64,000 nt of DNA from an uncultured Vibrio sp. (GCF_963675395.1 NZ_OY776223.1:2294001-2358000); one strand, 5' to 3'; positions 1 through 10,241 are shown, counted from the stretch's first letter. Notes: generated from the letters alone by a model not told the origin. Translations and numbers: made by a program.

Positions 1-1293
1 GACAGCATCATCAAAGATGGCTCTTTTAATATTGATTGTGGTGTCGGTGTTCGTGCAGTGACGGGTGAGAAAACGGGCTTTGCATACTCTGACCAAATTA
101 ATCCGGAAGGTCTCAAACAAAGTGCTATTGCGGCACGAGGCATCGCCCAGCAAGGTCAGAATGGTAAGATTCAGGCATTTAAACGCACCGATAACCAAGT
201 TTACTATGCAGCGGTTAACCCGCTGGCTGGCTGGGAAAAGCAGCAAAAAACCGAACTGCTTAAAACACTGGATGCGTACATCCGTACTAAAGAGCCGTTG
301 ATCAAAGAAGTCTCTATTAGCATCAGTGGTGTACATGAACAAATGTTAGTGGCCGCAACGGACGGAACCTACGCGGGTGATATTCGCCCGTTAGTGCGTT
401 TATCGATTAGCGTACTCGCGCAGAAAGGTGAACGCCGTGAGCGTGGTAGCGCAGGCGGTGGCGGTCGTTTTGGTTACGACTTTTTCCTCTCTGAAACGGA
501 CGGCGTGAAGCAAGCTTTCCATTACGCTGACGAAGCGATTCGTATGGCTTTAGTGAACTTAGAAGCCGAAGCAGCTCCGGCTGGTATGATGCCAGTGGTA
601 CTTGGCTCTGGTTGGCCGGGCGTGTTGCTACACGAAGCGGTAGGTCACGGCTTAGAAGGTGACTTTAACCGCAAAGAGTCGTCGGTATTCTCAGGTAAAA
701 TGGGCCAACAAGTCACTTCATCACTTTGTACTATTGTTGACGATGGTACCTTGAAAGATCTGCGTGGTTCTTTGAACGTCGACGATGAAGGTGTCAATGG
801 TCAGTACAATACTTTGATCGAAAATGGCGTATTGAAAGGCTACATGCAAGACAAGCTTAATGCGCGTCTGATGGGCGTTAAGCCAACCGGTAATGGCCGC
901 CGTGAGTCCTACGCGCACTTACCAATGCCGCGTATGACCAATACTTATATGCTGCCGGGTGAACACACTCCGGAAGAGATCATCTCGACTGTGGAGAAAG
1001 GTCTGTACGCGCCAAACTTTGGTGGCGGTCAGGTCGATATCACTTCTGGTAAGTTTGTCTTCTCTGCGTCTGAAGCGTACTTAATTGAAAACGGCAAAAT
1101 TACTCGTCCAGTGAAAGGGGCGACACTGATTGGTTCTGGTATTGAGGCGATGCAGCAAGTTTCGATGGTCGGGAATGACCTGAGCATCGACAAAGGTGTG
1201 GGTGTGTGCGGTAAAGCAGGACAAAGTGTACCTGTCGGCGTCGGCCAGCCAACCTTGAAGCTGGACTCACTGACGGTTGGTGGTACAGAGTAA
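1..1293 (+). CDS. tldD: TldD metalloprotease subunit, 5' end outside window
   Basis: TldD is the catalytic half of the TldD/PmbA (TldE) metalloprotease, which trims peptides such as microcin B17 precursor and helps degrade CcdA. The reading frame is open from base 1, and about 430 residues are present against roughly 481 in E. coli, so about 50 N-terminal residues lie outside. The HEAVGH zinc motif is visible at in-window codons 211-216, followed by the glycine-rich C-terminal domain. Its partner pmbA lies at 10919-12262 on the same strand but not in the same operon. It ends ahead of a bidirectional hairpin shared with the convergent PhoH gene. Confidence 0.96.
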   Translation, partial: DSIIKDGSFNIDCGVGVRAVTGEKTGFAYSDQINPEGLKQSAIAARGIAQQGQNGKIQAFKRTDNQVYYAAVNPLAGWEKQQKTELLKTLDAYIRTKEPLIKEVSISISGVHEQMLVAATDGTYAGDIRPLVRLSISVLAQKGERRERGSAGGGGRFGYDFFLSETDGVKQAFHYADEAIRMALVNLEAEAAPAGMMPVVLGSGWPGVLLHEAVGHGLEGDFNRKESSVFSGKMGQQVTSSLCTIVDDGTLKDLRGSLNVDDEGVNGQYNTLIENGVLKGYMQDKLNARLMGVKPTGNGRRESYAHLPMPRMTNTYMLPGEHTPEEIISTVEKGLYAPNFGGGQVDITSGKFVFSASEAYLIENGKITRPVKGATLIGSGIEAMQQVSMVGNDLSIDKGVGVCGKAGQSVPVGVGQPTLKLDSLTVGGTE

Positions 1294-1308
1294 CGCTACA
1301 AATCATAA

Positions 1309-1337
1309 AAAAGGGCGCTCATTGGAGCGCTCTTTTG
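1309..1337. terminator. Bidirectional terminator between tldD and the PhoH gene
   Basis: GAGCGC-type inverted repeat around a short ATTG loop, with an A-run on the left and a T-run on the right. It lies between two convergent genes and can serve both strands. Confidence 0.8.
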
Positions 1338-1359
1338 TTTTGAGTAAAAGTATCTAAGT

Positions 1360-2736
1360 CTATAGGTTTTCTTCCGCAAACTCTGCCAGACGACTACGAA
1401 CCACACCGTTAAGGTGAATGTTCGCACTGCCTTCAAAGTTCTTGAAGCGTTCAACCATGTAAGTCAAACCAGATGTTACTGGTGTTAGGTAATGGGAATC
1501 GATCTGAGCCAGGTTACCGGAACAGACGATCTTGGTGCCTTCACCACAACGGGTGATGATGGTTTTGATTTGTGAGGCGGTTAAGTTCTGGCACTCATCT
1601 AGGAGAACGAACGCATTTTGAATCGAACGGCCGCGCATAAAGTTAATCGACTTAAACTGAATGTTGGCTTTATCGCAAATGTACTTCAGTGAGCCTTCCG
1701 TACAGTGGTCGTGTTTATGCAGCGCTTCTAACGTATCGGTCACTGCAGCCAACCAAGGCATCATCTTCTCCTCTTCCGATCCGGGTAGGAAACCGATCGA
1801 TTCGCCGATATCTGGCGTGTTCCGGGTTACGATAATTTTATCGAACATCTTTTTCTCGATGGTTTGCTCAAGTGCGGCTGCCATGGCTAACAGCGTTTTA
1901 CCACTACCAGCGGCTCCTGTAAGAATGACGAGATCGACGTCTGGATCGACGAGTGCATCTAATGCCATCGCTTGATAGATGTTCTTCGGAGTAATGTCCC
2001 AGACGCGACGATGCATCATACGTTCGCGACTGAGATCGAGCAGAGTAAGTTTGTCTTCATTGATGGTTTCAACGCGGCCAGCAAAGTCGCTGTCTTCATC
2101 AATCACATATTGGTTTATAAAGGTTGGATCAAAAGGCTCACGGCTGAGCTTGTGGTAGGTTTTTCCGCCCAGAGCATAGCTGTCAACCTCGTCAATGCCG
2201 CTCCAGAAGTCACCTTCTCGTTGCTGAAAGCCTTTGGTGAGGTATTGAACATCATCAATCAGTTGGTCGGTTCGGTAGTCTTCAACAAAGCGTACGCCAG
2301 CTCCTTTGGCACGAAGACGCATGTTTATGTCTTTGGTCACTAACACCACTTCACGTGGTGCACGTTTGTTTTGCAGATAAAGCACCGCGTTGAGGATGCG
2401 GTTGTCACCGGCTTTGTCGGCGAAGGCTTTGACGGTTTCCTGCAATTCGAAGTCCGCCAAAATGGAAATAGATCCTTGATCTGGTTTGTCTTTGGATACT
2501 GGAATGCCTTCTGAAATTTCATCTGGCGTGGCATCTTTGAACATGTCTTCCAAAGCGCGAATCGCCACACGAGCATCTCGTGCAACATCGCGTTTGCTGT
2601 CTTTAATTCGGTCGAGCTCTTCCAAAACGGTCATGGGTATGACGACATCGTGTTCTTTGAAAGAGAATATAGCGAAGGGTTCGTGAAGAAGAATATTGGT
2701 ATCAAGTACAAAAAGTTTCCGATCGGTATCGCCCAT
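1360..2736 (-). CDS. PIN domain-PhoH family ATPase
   Basis: 458 residues. An N-terminal PIN nuclease-like domain (about 7-150; FVLDTNILLHEP carries the first acidic residue) is fused to a PhoH-like ATPase with Walker A GAAGSGKT near residues 273-280 and a Walker B-like LLDECQN. Fusions of this kind (YlaK/PhoH2 type) are thought to couple RNA unwinding to cleavage, although the substrate in Vibrio is unknown. The start is supported by a strong AAGGAGA ribosome site just upstream. It is monocistronic and divergent from rapA. It differs from the ybeZ type of PhoH protein, which lacks a PIN domain. Confidence 0.92.
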   Translation of the reverse strand: MGDTDRKLFVLDTNILLHEPFAIFSFKEHDVVIPMTVLEELDRIKDSKRDVARDARVAIRALEDMFKDATPDEISEGIPVSKDKPDQGSISILADFELQETVKAFADKAGDNRILNAVLYLQNKRAPREVVLVTKDINMRLRAKGAGVRFVEDYRTDQLIDDVQYLTKGFQQREGDFWSGIDEVDSYALGGKTYHKLSREPFDPTFINQYVIDEDSDFAGRVETINEDKLTLLDLSRERMMHRRVWDITPKNIYQAMALDALVDPDVDLVILTGAAGSGKTLLAMAAALEQTIEKKMFDKIIVTRNTPDIGESIGFLPGSEEEKMMPWLAAVTDTLEALHKHDHCTEGSLKYICDKANIQFKSINFMRGRSIQNAFVLLDECQNLTASQIKTIITRCGEGTKIVCSGNLAQIDSHYLTPVTSGLTYMVERFKNFEGSANIHLNGVVRSRLAEFAEENL

Positions 2737-2847
2737 AGCGTCTCCTTGCCTAAGTGCGGCTGTGCTTGCGAGTGGTTAAGTCATCTAAAGAGTGAAGTGA
2801 CTTAACTCTGATTGCTTGCAATAGAGGTTGTCGGGCTATCGTAGGTT

Positions 2848-3010
2848 ATACCAATCACGGTGAATAAGTGACCAGAAATAGCGTAGGAAAAAATGCTTGA
2901 GAACAAGGCAAAAATTTTTGATTAGTAGTTACTCTACAATCAAAATTTTTAACGCGGTTATCGGGCATTTTATCAAGCTAGAATGACCGGTTATTCACTA
3001 CGATTGGTAT
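2848..3010. repeat. MITE-like long inverted repeat (163 bp)
   Basis: Outer terminal repeats read ATACCAATC-N2-GTGAATAA on the left and its complement on the right. Inside is a second inverted repeat around GCAAAAATTTTTGATT with a short loop near 2920-2935. There is no coding capacity. The nested fold suggests a non-autonomous element or a large structured RNA. Family membership is inferred from architecture only. Confidence 0.7.
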
Positions 3011-3239
3011 TCACGTGCAACTGAGTAGCAAGACAACGTATGCAAACCCGTGTTGATCCTAATCGTGTACCTATGCGCCTAATTGATATGCGATTGCATA
3101 TGCAATGCGTTAAAGCGCTCCTAATCAAAAGTATACGTAATATTTGCTTGTCGCAATGTAATAATTGACATGGTTTTTTTACAGTTTGATTGCACCTGTC
3201 ATTTTTTGGGAAAAAAGTTTCCTCTTGGAGCGGTTTCGA

Positions 3240-3255
3240 CGTGACCTAAATCACA
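3240..3255. promoter_or_regulatory. Candidate CRP binding site upstream of rapA
   Basis: CGTGA-CCTAAA-TCACA matches the TGTGA-N6-TCACA consensus with one mismatch. It lies about 215 bp upstream of rapA and about 500 bp from the PhoH gene, so the target gene is uncertain. Confidence 0.5.
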
Positions 3256-3468
3256 GCTTAAAGTAATATTAGCGACCTTTTTCTGCGCATCGGCTGTGAG
3301 CAATTTATCATGTTGAACTGACTGAATATTGCTCAGTTATAAGTGGCATGACAAGTGCGATCGGCGTAGCAGAAGCCAGAATCAGATCTAAACTATTATC
3401 CATGCCTAAGGGCATGAGTAGACCGACAAGAAATACGAATCAAGAATTAATAACGAGGTAGTCAATTC

Positions 3469-6378
3469 ATGACATTTGCTTTGGGGCAGCGCTGGATTAG
3501 CGATACGGAAAGCGATTTAGGTTTAGGTACGGTAGTTGCGATGGATGCTCGTACTGTGACGTTGATGTTTGCAGCATCAGAGGAAAACCGAGTTTACGCT
3601 CGCAATGATGCGCCTGTTACCCGAGTGACGTTTAACGTTGGTGATGTTATCGATTGCCAGGAAGGTTGGTCTTTGAAAGTCGAAGAAGTGCTGGAAGATG
3701 AAGGCCTGTACACCTACTTCGGTACTCGTGAAGATACACAGGAAACGGCAGTCGTGCTGCGTGAGATTTTCCTGAGTAACCAAATTCGCTTCAACAAGCC
3801 TCAAGACAAGTTGTATGCAGGTCAAATTGACCGTATGGACAACTTCGTTCTGCGTTACCGTGCACTAACCAATCAGTTTGAACAACACAAGAGTCCGATG
3901 CGTGGTCTTTGCGGTATGCGCGCCGGTCTGATTCCTCATCAGCTTTATATTGCACATGAAGTCGGTCGTCGCCACGCTCCTCGTGTTTTGTTGGCGGATG
4001 AAGTCGGTTTAGGTAAAACCATCGAAGCGGGTATGATCATTCACCAGCAAGTGTTGTCTGGTCGCGCTGAGCGTATTCTGATTGTGGTGCCTGAAACGCT
4101 GCAACATCAATGGCTGGTGGAGATGATGCGTCGTTTCAATCTGCATTTCTCAATCTTTGATGAAGAGCGTTGTATTGAAGCATTCGCCGATGCGGAAAAC
4201 CCATTTGATACCCAACAATACGTATTGTGTTCACTGGACTTCCTACGCAAAAGCCGTAAGCGCTTGGAGCAAGCATTGGAAGGTGAATGGGACCTATTGG
4301 TTGTCGATGAGGCGCACCACCTTGAGTGGAGTCAGGACAAACCAAGTCGTGAATACCAAGTCGTCGAAGGCTTGGCTGAACGTACCCCTGGCGTATTGCT
4401 ACTGACCGCAACACCAGAGCAATTAGGTCGTGAAAGTCACTTTGCTCGTCTGCGCTTGCTTGATCCTGATCGTTTCTACGATTACGAAGCGTTCGTTGAG
4501 GAAGAGGAGCAGTACGCACCAGTTGCTGACGCGATTACTTCTCTGTTTACTGGTGGAAAACTGCCTAACGACGCTAAAAACCAGATCACTGAATTGCTGT
4601 CTGAGCAGGATGTTGAGCCGCTTTTCCGCATTATTGAAAGCAACAGTGATGAAGAGGAAAAAGCGTCTGCGCGTCAGGAGTTGATCGACAACCTGATGGA
4701 TCGTCACGGAACTGGACGCGTTCTGTTCCGAAACACACGTGCGGCAATCAAAGGCTTCCCTGCGCGTAATGTGCACTTAATGCCAATGGACATTCCGCAG
4801 CAATACACGACTTCAATGCGTGTGGCTGGCATGATCGGCGGCAAGATGAGTTCGGAAGCTCGTGCGATGAAAAACCTTTACCCTGAAGAGATTTTCCAGG
4901 AGTTTGAAGGTGATGAATCAAGCTGGTGGCAGTTTGACTCGCGTGTGAACTGGCTACTGGAAAAAGTAACAGAAAAACGCAGCGAGAAGATCTTGGTTAT
5001 TGCTTCTCGTGCAAGTACCGCTTTGCAACTGGAGCAGGCATTGCGTGAACGCGAAGGCATCCGTGCGACCGTGTTCCACGAAGGCATGTCGATTCTTGAG
5101 CGTGACAAAGCCGCGGCTTACTTTGCGCAAGAAGAGGGCGGCGCTCAGGTTCTTATCTGTAGTGAGATTGGCTCAGAAGGTCGTAACTTCCAGTTTGCTA
5201 ACCAGTTAGTGATGTTCGATCTACCGTTCAACCCAGATTTGCTTGAGCAGCGTATCGGTCGTTTGGACCGTATCGGGCAAAACCGCGACATCGACATTCA
5301 TGTCCCTTACTTGAAAGGCACTTCGCAAGCGATTCTGGCTCGTTGGTTCGACGAAGGTTTGAATGCGTTTGCTGAAACCTGTCCGACGGGTCGCGCCGTT
5401 TACGATAAGTACTCGGATGCTTTGATTGAGATTCTGGCATCTGGTGATACTAGTGAGCTGGATGACATCATTGAAGAATCAGCGAAAATGAACAAACAGC
5501 TGAAGTCTCAATTGGAACAAGGTCGTGACCGTTTGCTAGAAATGCATTCTAACGGCGGCGAGAAAGCGCAGCAAATTGTGGAAAAAATCTCCTCTACTGA
5601 TGGTGATACCAATCTGGTGACCTTTGCTTTGTCGCTGTTCGACACGATTGGTCTGAACCAGGACGACAAGGGTGAAAATGCACTGATTGTGACACCATCT
5701 GAACACATGATGGTACCGAGCTACCCAGGCTTGCCTTATGAAGGAGCGACCATCACGTTCGATCGCGAAACCGCCTTGTCTCGTGAAGATATGCACTTTA
5801 TCAGTTGGGAGCACCCAATGATCCAAGGTGGTATCGATCTGCTGATGAGTGAAGGTGTGGGAACGTCTGCGGTTTCGTTGCTGAAAAACAAAGCCCTGCC
5901 AGTTGGTACGATTCTGCTTGAATTAATTTACGCGGTAGATGCCCAAGCTCCAAAACGCAGTGGCATTGCTCGCTTCTTGCCGAAAACACCGATTCGACTA
6001 ATGATGGACGCACGCGGTAATGACTTATCTGCACAGGTTGAGTTTGAAAGCTTTAACCGTCAGCTTAGCCCGGTAAACCGCCACCTTGGCAGTAAGCTGG
6101 TAACGTCAGTGCAAAAAGATGTACACCGTTTGATAGAAGCGGGTGATGGACTGGTTGAGCAGAAAGTAGAAGAAGTGCGTAAACAGGCTCAGCAAGATAT
6201 GCAGCATAGCTTGAACGCTGAACTTGAGCGTCTGCAGGCACTAAAAGCGGTTAACCCGAATATTCGTGATGAAGAAATAGAAACGATTGAAGCGCAGATT
6301 AAAGAGCTGACCGGCTACATTAATCAAGCTCAGGTTCAGTTAGACTCGTTACGTTTGATTGTGGTTAGCCACAATTAA
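3469..6378 (+). CDS. rapA: RNA polymerase-associated ATPase RapA
   Basis: 969 residues, the usual length for RapA (HepA), a Swi2/Snf2 ATPase that binds RNA polymerase and promotes its recycling after transcription. The N-terminal Tudor-like region is followed by a helicase core with Walker A (ADEVGLGKT, about 175-183) and DEAH box (about 280-283). The second RecA-like domain carries EGRNFQ and [11 protein letters not shown], and a long C-terminal region follows. A GAGGT ribosome site precedes the ATG. In E. coli rapA is followed directly by rluA; here an Nramp-like gene on the other strand intervenes. A rho-independent terminator follows. Confidence 0.97.
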   Translation: MTFALGQRWISDTESDLGLGTVVAMDARTVTLMFAASEENRVYARNDAPVTRVTFNVGDVIDCQEGWSLKVEEVLEDEGLYTYFGTREDTQETAVVLREIFLSNQIRFNKPQDKLYAGQIDRMDNFVLRYRALTNQFEQHKSPMRGLCGMRAGLIPHQLYIAHEVGRRHAPRVLLADEVGLGKTIEAGMIIHQQVLSGRAERILIVVPETLQHQWLVEMMRRFNLHFSIFDEERCIEAFADAENPFDTQQYVLCSLDFLRKSRKRLEQALEGEWDLLVVDEAHHLEWSQDKPSREYQVVEGLAERTPGVLLLTATPEQLGRESHFARLRLLDPDRFYDYEAFVEEEEQYAPVADAITSLFTGGKLPNDAKNQITELLSEQDVEPLFRIIESNSDEEEKASARQELIDNLMDRHGTGRVLFRNTRAAIKGFPARNVHLMPMDIPQQYTTSMRVAGMIGGKMSSEARAMKNLYPEEIFQEFEGDESSWWQFDSRVNWLLEKVTEKRSEKILVIASRASTALQLEQALREREGIRATVFHEGMSILERDKAAAYFAQEEGGAQVLICSEIGSEGRNFQFANQLVMFDLPFNPDLLEQRIGRLDRIGQNRDIDIHVPYLKGTSQAILARWFDEGLNAFAETCPTGRAVYDKYSDALIEILASGDTSELDDIIEESAKMNKQLKSQLEQGRDRLLEMHSNGGEKAQQIVEKISSTDGDTNLVTFALSLFDTIGLNQDDKGENALIVTPSEHMMVPSYPGLPYEGATITFDRETALSREDMHFISWEHPMIQGGIDLLMSEGVGTSAVSLLKNKALPVGTILLELIYAVDAQAPKRSGIARFLPKTPIRLMMDARGNDLSAQVEFESFNRQLSPVNRHLGSKLVTSVQKDVHRLIEAGDGLVEQKVEEVRKQAQQDMQHSLNAELERLQALKAVNPNIRDEEIETIEAQIKELTGYINQAQVQLDSLRLIVVSHN

Positions 6379-6422
6379 TCGCGGGTACCCCAGAAAATAT
6401 AAAGGTTTTTAACCGAATAAAA

Positions 6423-6454
6423 ATGCCGCTCACTTAGCCGTGAGCGGCATTTTT
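6423..6454 (+). terminator. rapA terminator
   Basis: AATGCCGCTCAC stem paired with GTGAGCGGCATT around a short loop, followed by a T-run, about 45 bp after the rapA stop. Confidence 0.85.
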
Positions 6455-6460
6455 GTATTC

Positions 6461-6595
6461 CGTCTTCCTGAACAGCGACGAAGGAGCGTGATTCAGGATC
6501 TTCTTTCTGAATTCTCTGTGGCTTAGGCTGTTTCTAAACCTTCTCAGCACTCTGATTTTAGATTCCTGCTCTCGCTAAAGTTCGCTGGAATGACC
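6461..6595. repeat. Composite intergenic repeat, copy A
   Basis: Two hairpin modules are joined by a variable middle. Module 1 has TCCTGAA...TTCAGGA arms around GCGACGAAGGAGCG. Module 2 is ATTCC...GGAATGAC with a CTCGCT core. The same pair occurs at 10065-10198, 12318-12452, 14147-14283 and 27559-27692. It lies between the convergent rapA and transporter genes. Confidence 0.85.
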
Positions 6596-6634
6596 TTTGT
6601 GACTAAAGTGATTTTTCAAATACTTAGTCGCAAA

Positions 6635-7897
6635 TTACATCAACCACTTCCACCAGATAAACACAGCCAGGAAGCCGAACAGGTAAATCAAACCCGCGAT
6701 CGACAACCATTTCAGTTTACGTCCAACGGCCAGTGCTTTAGGCAAATCGGTTTTACTTACAAGAATGTAGTTCAACAGAGCAAAGAATGGTGTGGTCATA
6801 AATGCCAGAATCATCGCAAAGCTCAACATTGGCAATAGCGCTGAAGCCCAGAAGATCACAATACCCAGAGCAAGCAAAGAAACGACCAGCATGATAGCTG
6901 AGGTTGCTTTCGGGTTTGTGTCTGGTTGCGAACGCAAAAGGCGTTGTGAGTCAGAAATAACACGCGAGTAGCCATCAATCACTGTGATCGTACTACCGAA
7001 AATACAGAAGAACGCAATGACCGCGATTAGGTAACGAGACCATTCACCAATTGTTGACGCGTACAAGCCAACAAGCTGGTGGGAGAAACCAACCCCAGAA
7101 CTTTTCAATTCAACACCAGAGCCGTGAAGCATTAGTGAGCCCAGAGATAAAAACACAATGGCAAGAATTGCAGTACCAATGTAGCCGACGTTGAAGTCGA
7201 ATAGAGCAGAGCGAGCGGTCACTTCTTGCTCACTGGATTGGCGCTTCAGCCATGCTGAGGTTAAACACGAAATCTCGATAGGTGCTGGCATCCAGCCCAT
7301 CGTCACAACGATAAAGCCAATTGCGGCAATGGACCAAACTGACGGTGATTCAAAGTTCGCTACTTGTTCAACCGGGTTACCAAATGCAATTGCAACCGCA
7401 AGCAAAGTCGAAATGGTCAGTACGGACATGATCACTTTAGATAGCGTATCCAGCGCTTTATAGTGACCAGCAAAAAGAATGATCAGGCACGTGGCGATCA
7501 CAATGATGCTCAGCGACGCCATGGATAACGAAAATGGAATGAAATAGCCCAGCAGACTTGCACTGAACATCAGCAGTGCCGCGGTATTAATCACGGCTGA
7601 AACGGCGCTTAAGAATAGAAACGCCCATAGGTAAGGGCGGCCCATTTTCGCGTAGCCTTCAACCAATGTTTTACCTGTGCCCATGGTGTACTGCACGCCT
7701 GCACGGAAAAACGGGTACTTAAAAAAGTTGACCAGCAGAATAAGCGCAGCGAGTTGCCAGCCATAGATGGCACCAGCTTTTGTCGATGCTACGAGGTGAG
7801 AGCCACCGACGGCCGCAGAGGCCATAAGGATCCCTGGGCCTAGCGAGCGAAAGAATAAGGATATTTTGGATTGGGGTGGTGTTATAGCGGAGTCCAT
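6635..7897 (-). CDS. Nramp-related divalent metal transporter lacking the canonical DPGN motif
   Basis: About 420 residues with 11 or so predicted membrane helices and the Nramp fold signature near the N-terminus (LGPGILMASAAVGGSHL). The Nramp TM1 metal-binding motif DPGN is replaced here by a VGGS-type sequence, and the TM6 MPH motif reads MPAP. Such divergence is known in Nramp-related magnesium transporters, so the cargo may not be manganese or iron; that is inference. The ATG at 7897 is preferred over one 17 codons upstream because AAGGAC lies at ribosome-site distance. The gene is inserted between rapA and rluA. Confidence 0.85.
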   Translation of the reverse strand: MDSAITPPQSKISLFFRSLGPGILMASAAVGGSHLVASTKAGAIYGWQLAALILLVNFFKYPFFRAGVQYTMGTGKTLVEGYAKMGRPYLWAFLFLSAVSAVINTAALLMFSASLLGYFIPFSLSMASLSIIVIATCLIILFAGHYKALDTLSKVIMSVLTISTLLAVAIAFGNPVEQVANFESPSVWSIAAIGFIVVTMGWMPAPIEISCLTSAWLKRQSSEQEVTARSALFDFNVGYIGTAILAIVFLSLGSLMLHGSGVELKSSGVGFSHQLVGLYASTIGEWSRYLIAVIAFFCIFGSTITVIDGYSRVISDSQRLLRSQPDTNPKATSAIMLVVSLLALGIVIFWASALLPMLSFAMILAFMTTPFFALLNYILVSKTDLPKALAVGRKLKWLSIAGLIYLFGFLAVFIWWKWLM

Positions 7898-8288
7898 GCT
7901 TCGTGTCCTTGTTATATTATTTGTTCCCAAGCGATCTTTGGGGAGCACTTCACAGCATTATTTCGTGATATCTAAGAAGTAATGGCATTAAGCGCACGGT
8001 AATGTATGAAAATGATGTGTTTGAACCTGAATGTATTTATTTTTGTATATCTAATGTTGAGGCTTCAAAGGATATGAAGCTTCAGGAATAGCAGGCTTTC
8101 TCTAGCACTCTATAAAGTTATTACTCACCTTGTCAAACAAATTTTACATCCCAATATTTTGTGTTTTTGGTTAACTTGTTGACATTTTAAGTCCCTTTAA
8201 TTTTTGTGGTTATGGTTTCCAAATAAAATGTATTTTTGACAAGGCCTCGCTATAATCGCGACGTTTTTATTTTACAGAGATTCCACTG
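7898..8288. other. Divergent intergenic region, transporter and rluA
   Basis: AT-rich and noncoding. A TATAAT hexamer at 8251-8256 may be the rluA -10 element. The nearest TTGACA is only 9 bp upstream of it, so the pair is not a normal sigma-70 promoter. No repeat or RNA structure is recognised. Confidence 0.4.
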
Positions 8289-9041
8289 ATGGCCATGCTT
8301 GAATACACGCCTCCAACCGAGCCTTGGGTTGATATTGTTTTTGAAGATGATGAGATTCTGGCGGTTAACAAGCCATCGGGGTTATTGTCGGTGCCCGGAA
8401 GGTTAGTTGAACATTACGATAGTATGTGGAGTCGGCTGAATGAGCAGTACCCGGATATTCAAGTGGTACATCGTCTAGACATGTCTACGTCAGGGTTAAT
8501 GATATTAGCGAAAAACAAATCGGCGGAAAGTGCGTTAAAGAAACAGTTTCAGTATCGTTTAACGCACAAAATCTACTACGCCCGCGTTTGGGGGCATGTT
8601 GAGCAGCAAGAAGGTGAGGTTGATTTGCCGCTGATCTGTGATTGGCCGAACCGTCCACTACAAAAAGTCTGTTTTGAAGATGGCAAACCATCTAAAACAC
8701 AATTCCAGGTTGCTAAATTCGAAGAGCACGCAAGCGGTGTTAAGACGACCATCGTACGTCTACTCCCGATTACCGGTCGGTCTCATCAACTCCGCGTGCA
8801 CATGCAAGCGATAGGGCACCCCATTGTTGGCGACGAGTTTTACGCAACTGAAGAGGCATTGGCATTTTCTAAACGTTTAGATCTGCACGCTGCTGAGCTG
8901 AGCTTTTATCATCCCCAAACAGAGTTACTGAGTCGTATTTTTGTTCCTTGTGATTTTTACCCGGAAGCTGAGGCGATGATCTTTGACTATTTTGCTCCAG
9001 AGCGTAAATTACCTGATTACAAAACACTGCCACATCCATAA
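8289..9041 (+). CDS. rluA: Dual-specificity rRNA/tRNA pseudouridine synthase RluA
   Basis: 250 residues. It is close in sequence to E. coli RluA, which makes pseudouridine 746 in 23S rRNA and 32 in several tRNAs. The catalytic HRLDMSTSG motif places Asp64 at the same number as in E. coli, and the substrate-binding GRSHQLRVHM motif is intact. It is about 30 residues longer than E. coli RluA at the C-terminus. A second in-frame ATG two codons later cannot be excluded as the start. The hydroxyacid dehydrogenase gene follows after 32 bp and may be cotranscribed. Confidence 0.94.
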   Translation: MAMLEYTPPTEPWVDIVFEDDEILAVNKPSGLLSVPGRLVEHYDSMWSRLNEQYPDIQVVHRLDMSTSGLMILAKNKSAESALKKQFQYRLTHKIYYARVWGHVEQQEGEVDLPLICDWPNRPLQKVCFEDGKPSKTQFQVAKFEEHASGVKTTIVRLLPITGRSHQLRVHMQAIGHPIVGDEFYATEEALAFSKRLDLHAAELSFYHPQTELLSRIFVPCDFYPEAEAMIFDYFAPERKLPDYKTLPHP

Positions 9042-9073
9042 ATTTCTTCTAAGGCAGTGAACAAGGAGCTGTT

Positions 9074-10036
9074 ATGTCATTGCCTAAAGTCGTCTTTCTA
9101 GACCGAGCTACTATCCCTGCCCATATTCAAGTTCCGCGGCCTAGCTTTGAGCATCAGTGGGTGGAGTATGGCCTCACTTCACCTGACCAAGTCGTTGAAC
9201 GACTGACTGATGCTGATATTGTTATCAGCAATAAAGTCATTCTTGATCAGCAAGTACTGAACCAGTTACCCAAGCTACGCATGGTGGCGGTGGCCGCGAC
9301 CGGTTTCAATAATGTCGATGTGGATTACTGCGCAAATCACAATATTGCGGTTGCGAATGTCCAAGGCTATGCGACACGCTCAGTACCGGAACATGTGATT
9401 GCTATGCTGTTTGCTTTACGTCGAAACTTATTTGGTTATCATCAAGATATCGCGGCGGGTGAATGGCAGCGCGACAAGCAGTTCTGCTTTTTCACTCATC
9501 CTATCGGCGATATTTGTGGCAGCACATTAGGTGTGATTGGAAGTGGCGCCCTGGGAGAGGCAACGGCAAACTTGGCGCAAGCTTTGGGAATGAACGTCTT
9601 GTTTGCTGAACGAAAAGGCGCGACTGAGTGTCGACAAGGCTATGCGCCGTTCGAAGAGGTGCTCGAACAATCTGATGCAATTACACTGCATTGCCCATTG
9701 AATGAGCATACACGTAATCTGATTAGTGACGCTGAGTTAAAGCAAATGAAGCCAACGGCGATTCTGATTAATGCCGGGCGTGGTGGTTTGGTTGATGAAC
9801 AGGCCACGGTGGATGCACTCAAGAATGGTGAAATAGCCGGAGCGGGTTTTGATGTATTTACCCAAGAACCTGCTGACGAAAGCAATCCTTTGATCGCGAA
9901 TATGACGATGCCAAACTTGCTGCTGACACCTCATGTCGCATGGGGTAGCGACTCTTCTATCCAGCGTTTAGCTGACATCTTAATTGAAAATATTAATGCA
10001 TTTGAACGCGGAGAAAGCGTAAATCGATTGGTTTGA
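9074..10036 (+). CDS. D-2-hydroxyacid dehydrogenase (hydroxypyruvate/glycerate type)
   Basis: 320 residues, NAD(P)-dependent. The Rossmann motif GVIGSGALG is near residues 154-162, the catalytic arginine lies in NAGRGGLVD, and the catalytic histidine in LLTPHVAWGS. These features fit the D-isomer dehydrogenase family, closest by eye to glycerate dehydrogenase/hydroxypyruvate reductase, but the exact substrate is not proven. A strong AAGGAG ribosome site precedes the ATG. It ends convergent with darP. Confidence 0.87.
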   Translation: MSLPKVVFLDRATIPAHIQVPRPSFEHQWVEYGLTSPDQVVERLTDADIVISNKVILDQQVLNQLPKLRMVAVAATGFNNVDVDYCANHNIAVANVQGYATRSVPEHVIAMLFALRRNLFGYHQDIAAGEWQRDKQFCFFTHPIGDICGSTLGVIGSGALGEATANLAQALGMNVLFAERKGATECRQGYAPFEEVLEQSDAITLHCPLNEHTRNLISDAELKQMKPTAILINAGRGGLVDEQATVDALKNGEIAGAGFDVFTQEPADESNPLIANMTMPNLLLTPHVAWGSDSSIQRLADILIENINAFERGESVNRLV

Positions 10037-10064
10037 TTGGCATTACGCTATTCTCACCCACAAG

Positions 10065-10198
10065 CGTCATTCCAGCGAGCCTTAGCGAGACTAGGAATCT
10101 AACATCAGCGTGCTGAGAAATTTTAGCAGTCGTTTTAGTCAAAAGCGCTCGGAGAGTAGATCCTGAATCACGCTCCTTCGTCGCTGTTCAGGATGACT
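10065..10198. repeat. Composite intergenic repeat, copy B
   Basis: Same two modules as copy A in the reverse order (GTCATTCCAGCGAGC first, GAATCACGCTCCTTCGTCGC second). It lies between the convergent dehydrogenase and darP genes. Confidence 0.85.
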
Positions 10199-10211
10199 AG
10201 ATAATTTTGAA

Positions 10212-10241
10212 CATGCCGATCGTTGTTAAGCGATCGGCATG
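10212..10241. terminator. Hairpin between convergent genes
   Basis: ATGCCGATCG stem paired with CGATCGGCAT. There is no immediate long T-run, so intrinsic termination is likely but not certain. It sits about 40 bp after the darP stop. Confidence 0.5.

Larger units (their letters stand above)
2737..3468. other. 732-bp intergenic region between the PhoH gene and rapA
   Basis: No protein-coding frame looks real. It holds a MITE-like inverted repeat (2848-3010), a 14-bp perfect palindrome ATTGCATATGCAAT at 3093-3106, and a CRP-like site at 3240-3255. Further hairpin-forming sequence lies close to the rapA start. Both flanking genes diverge from here, so the region must contain promoters for each, but I could not assign -35/-10 pairs with confidence. 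Confidence 0.7.

Noticed and set aside
1972..2343. Frames of about 100-125 codons opposite the PhoH gene
   Set aside because: They are antisense shadows of a clear PIN-PhoH coding sequence, with no ribosome site or recognisable protein.
8236..8256. TTGACA and TATAAT before rluA as a sigma-70 promoter
   Set aside because: The spacer is only 9 bp, far from the 16-18 bp needed; at best the TATAAT is used with another -35.
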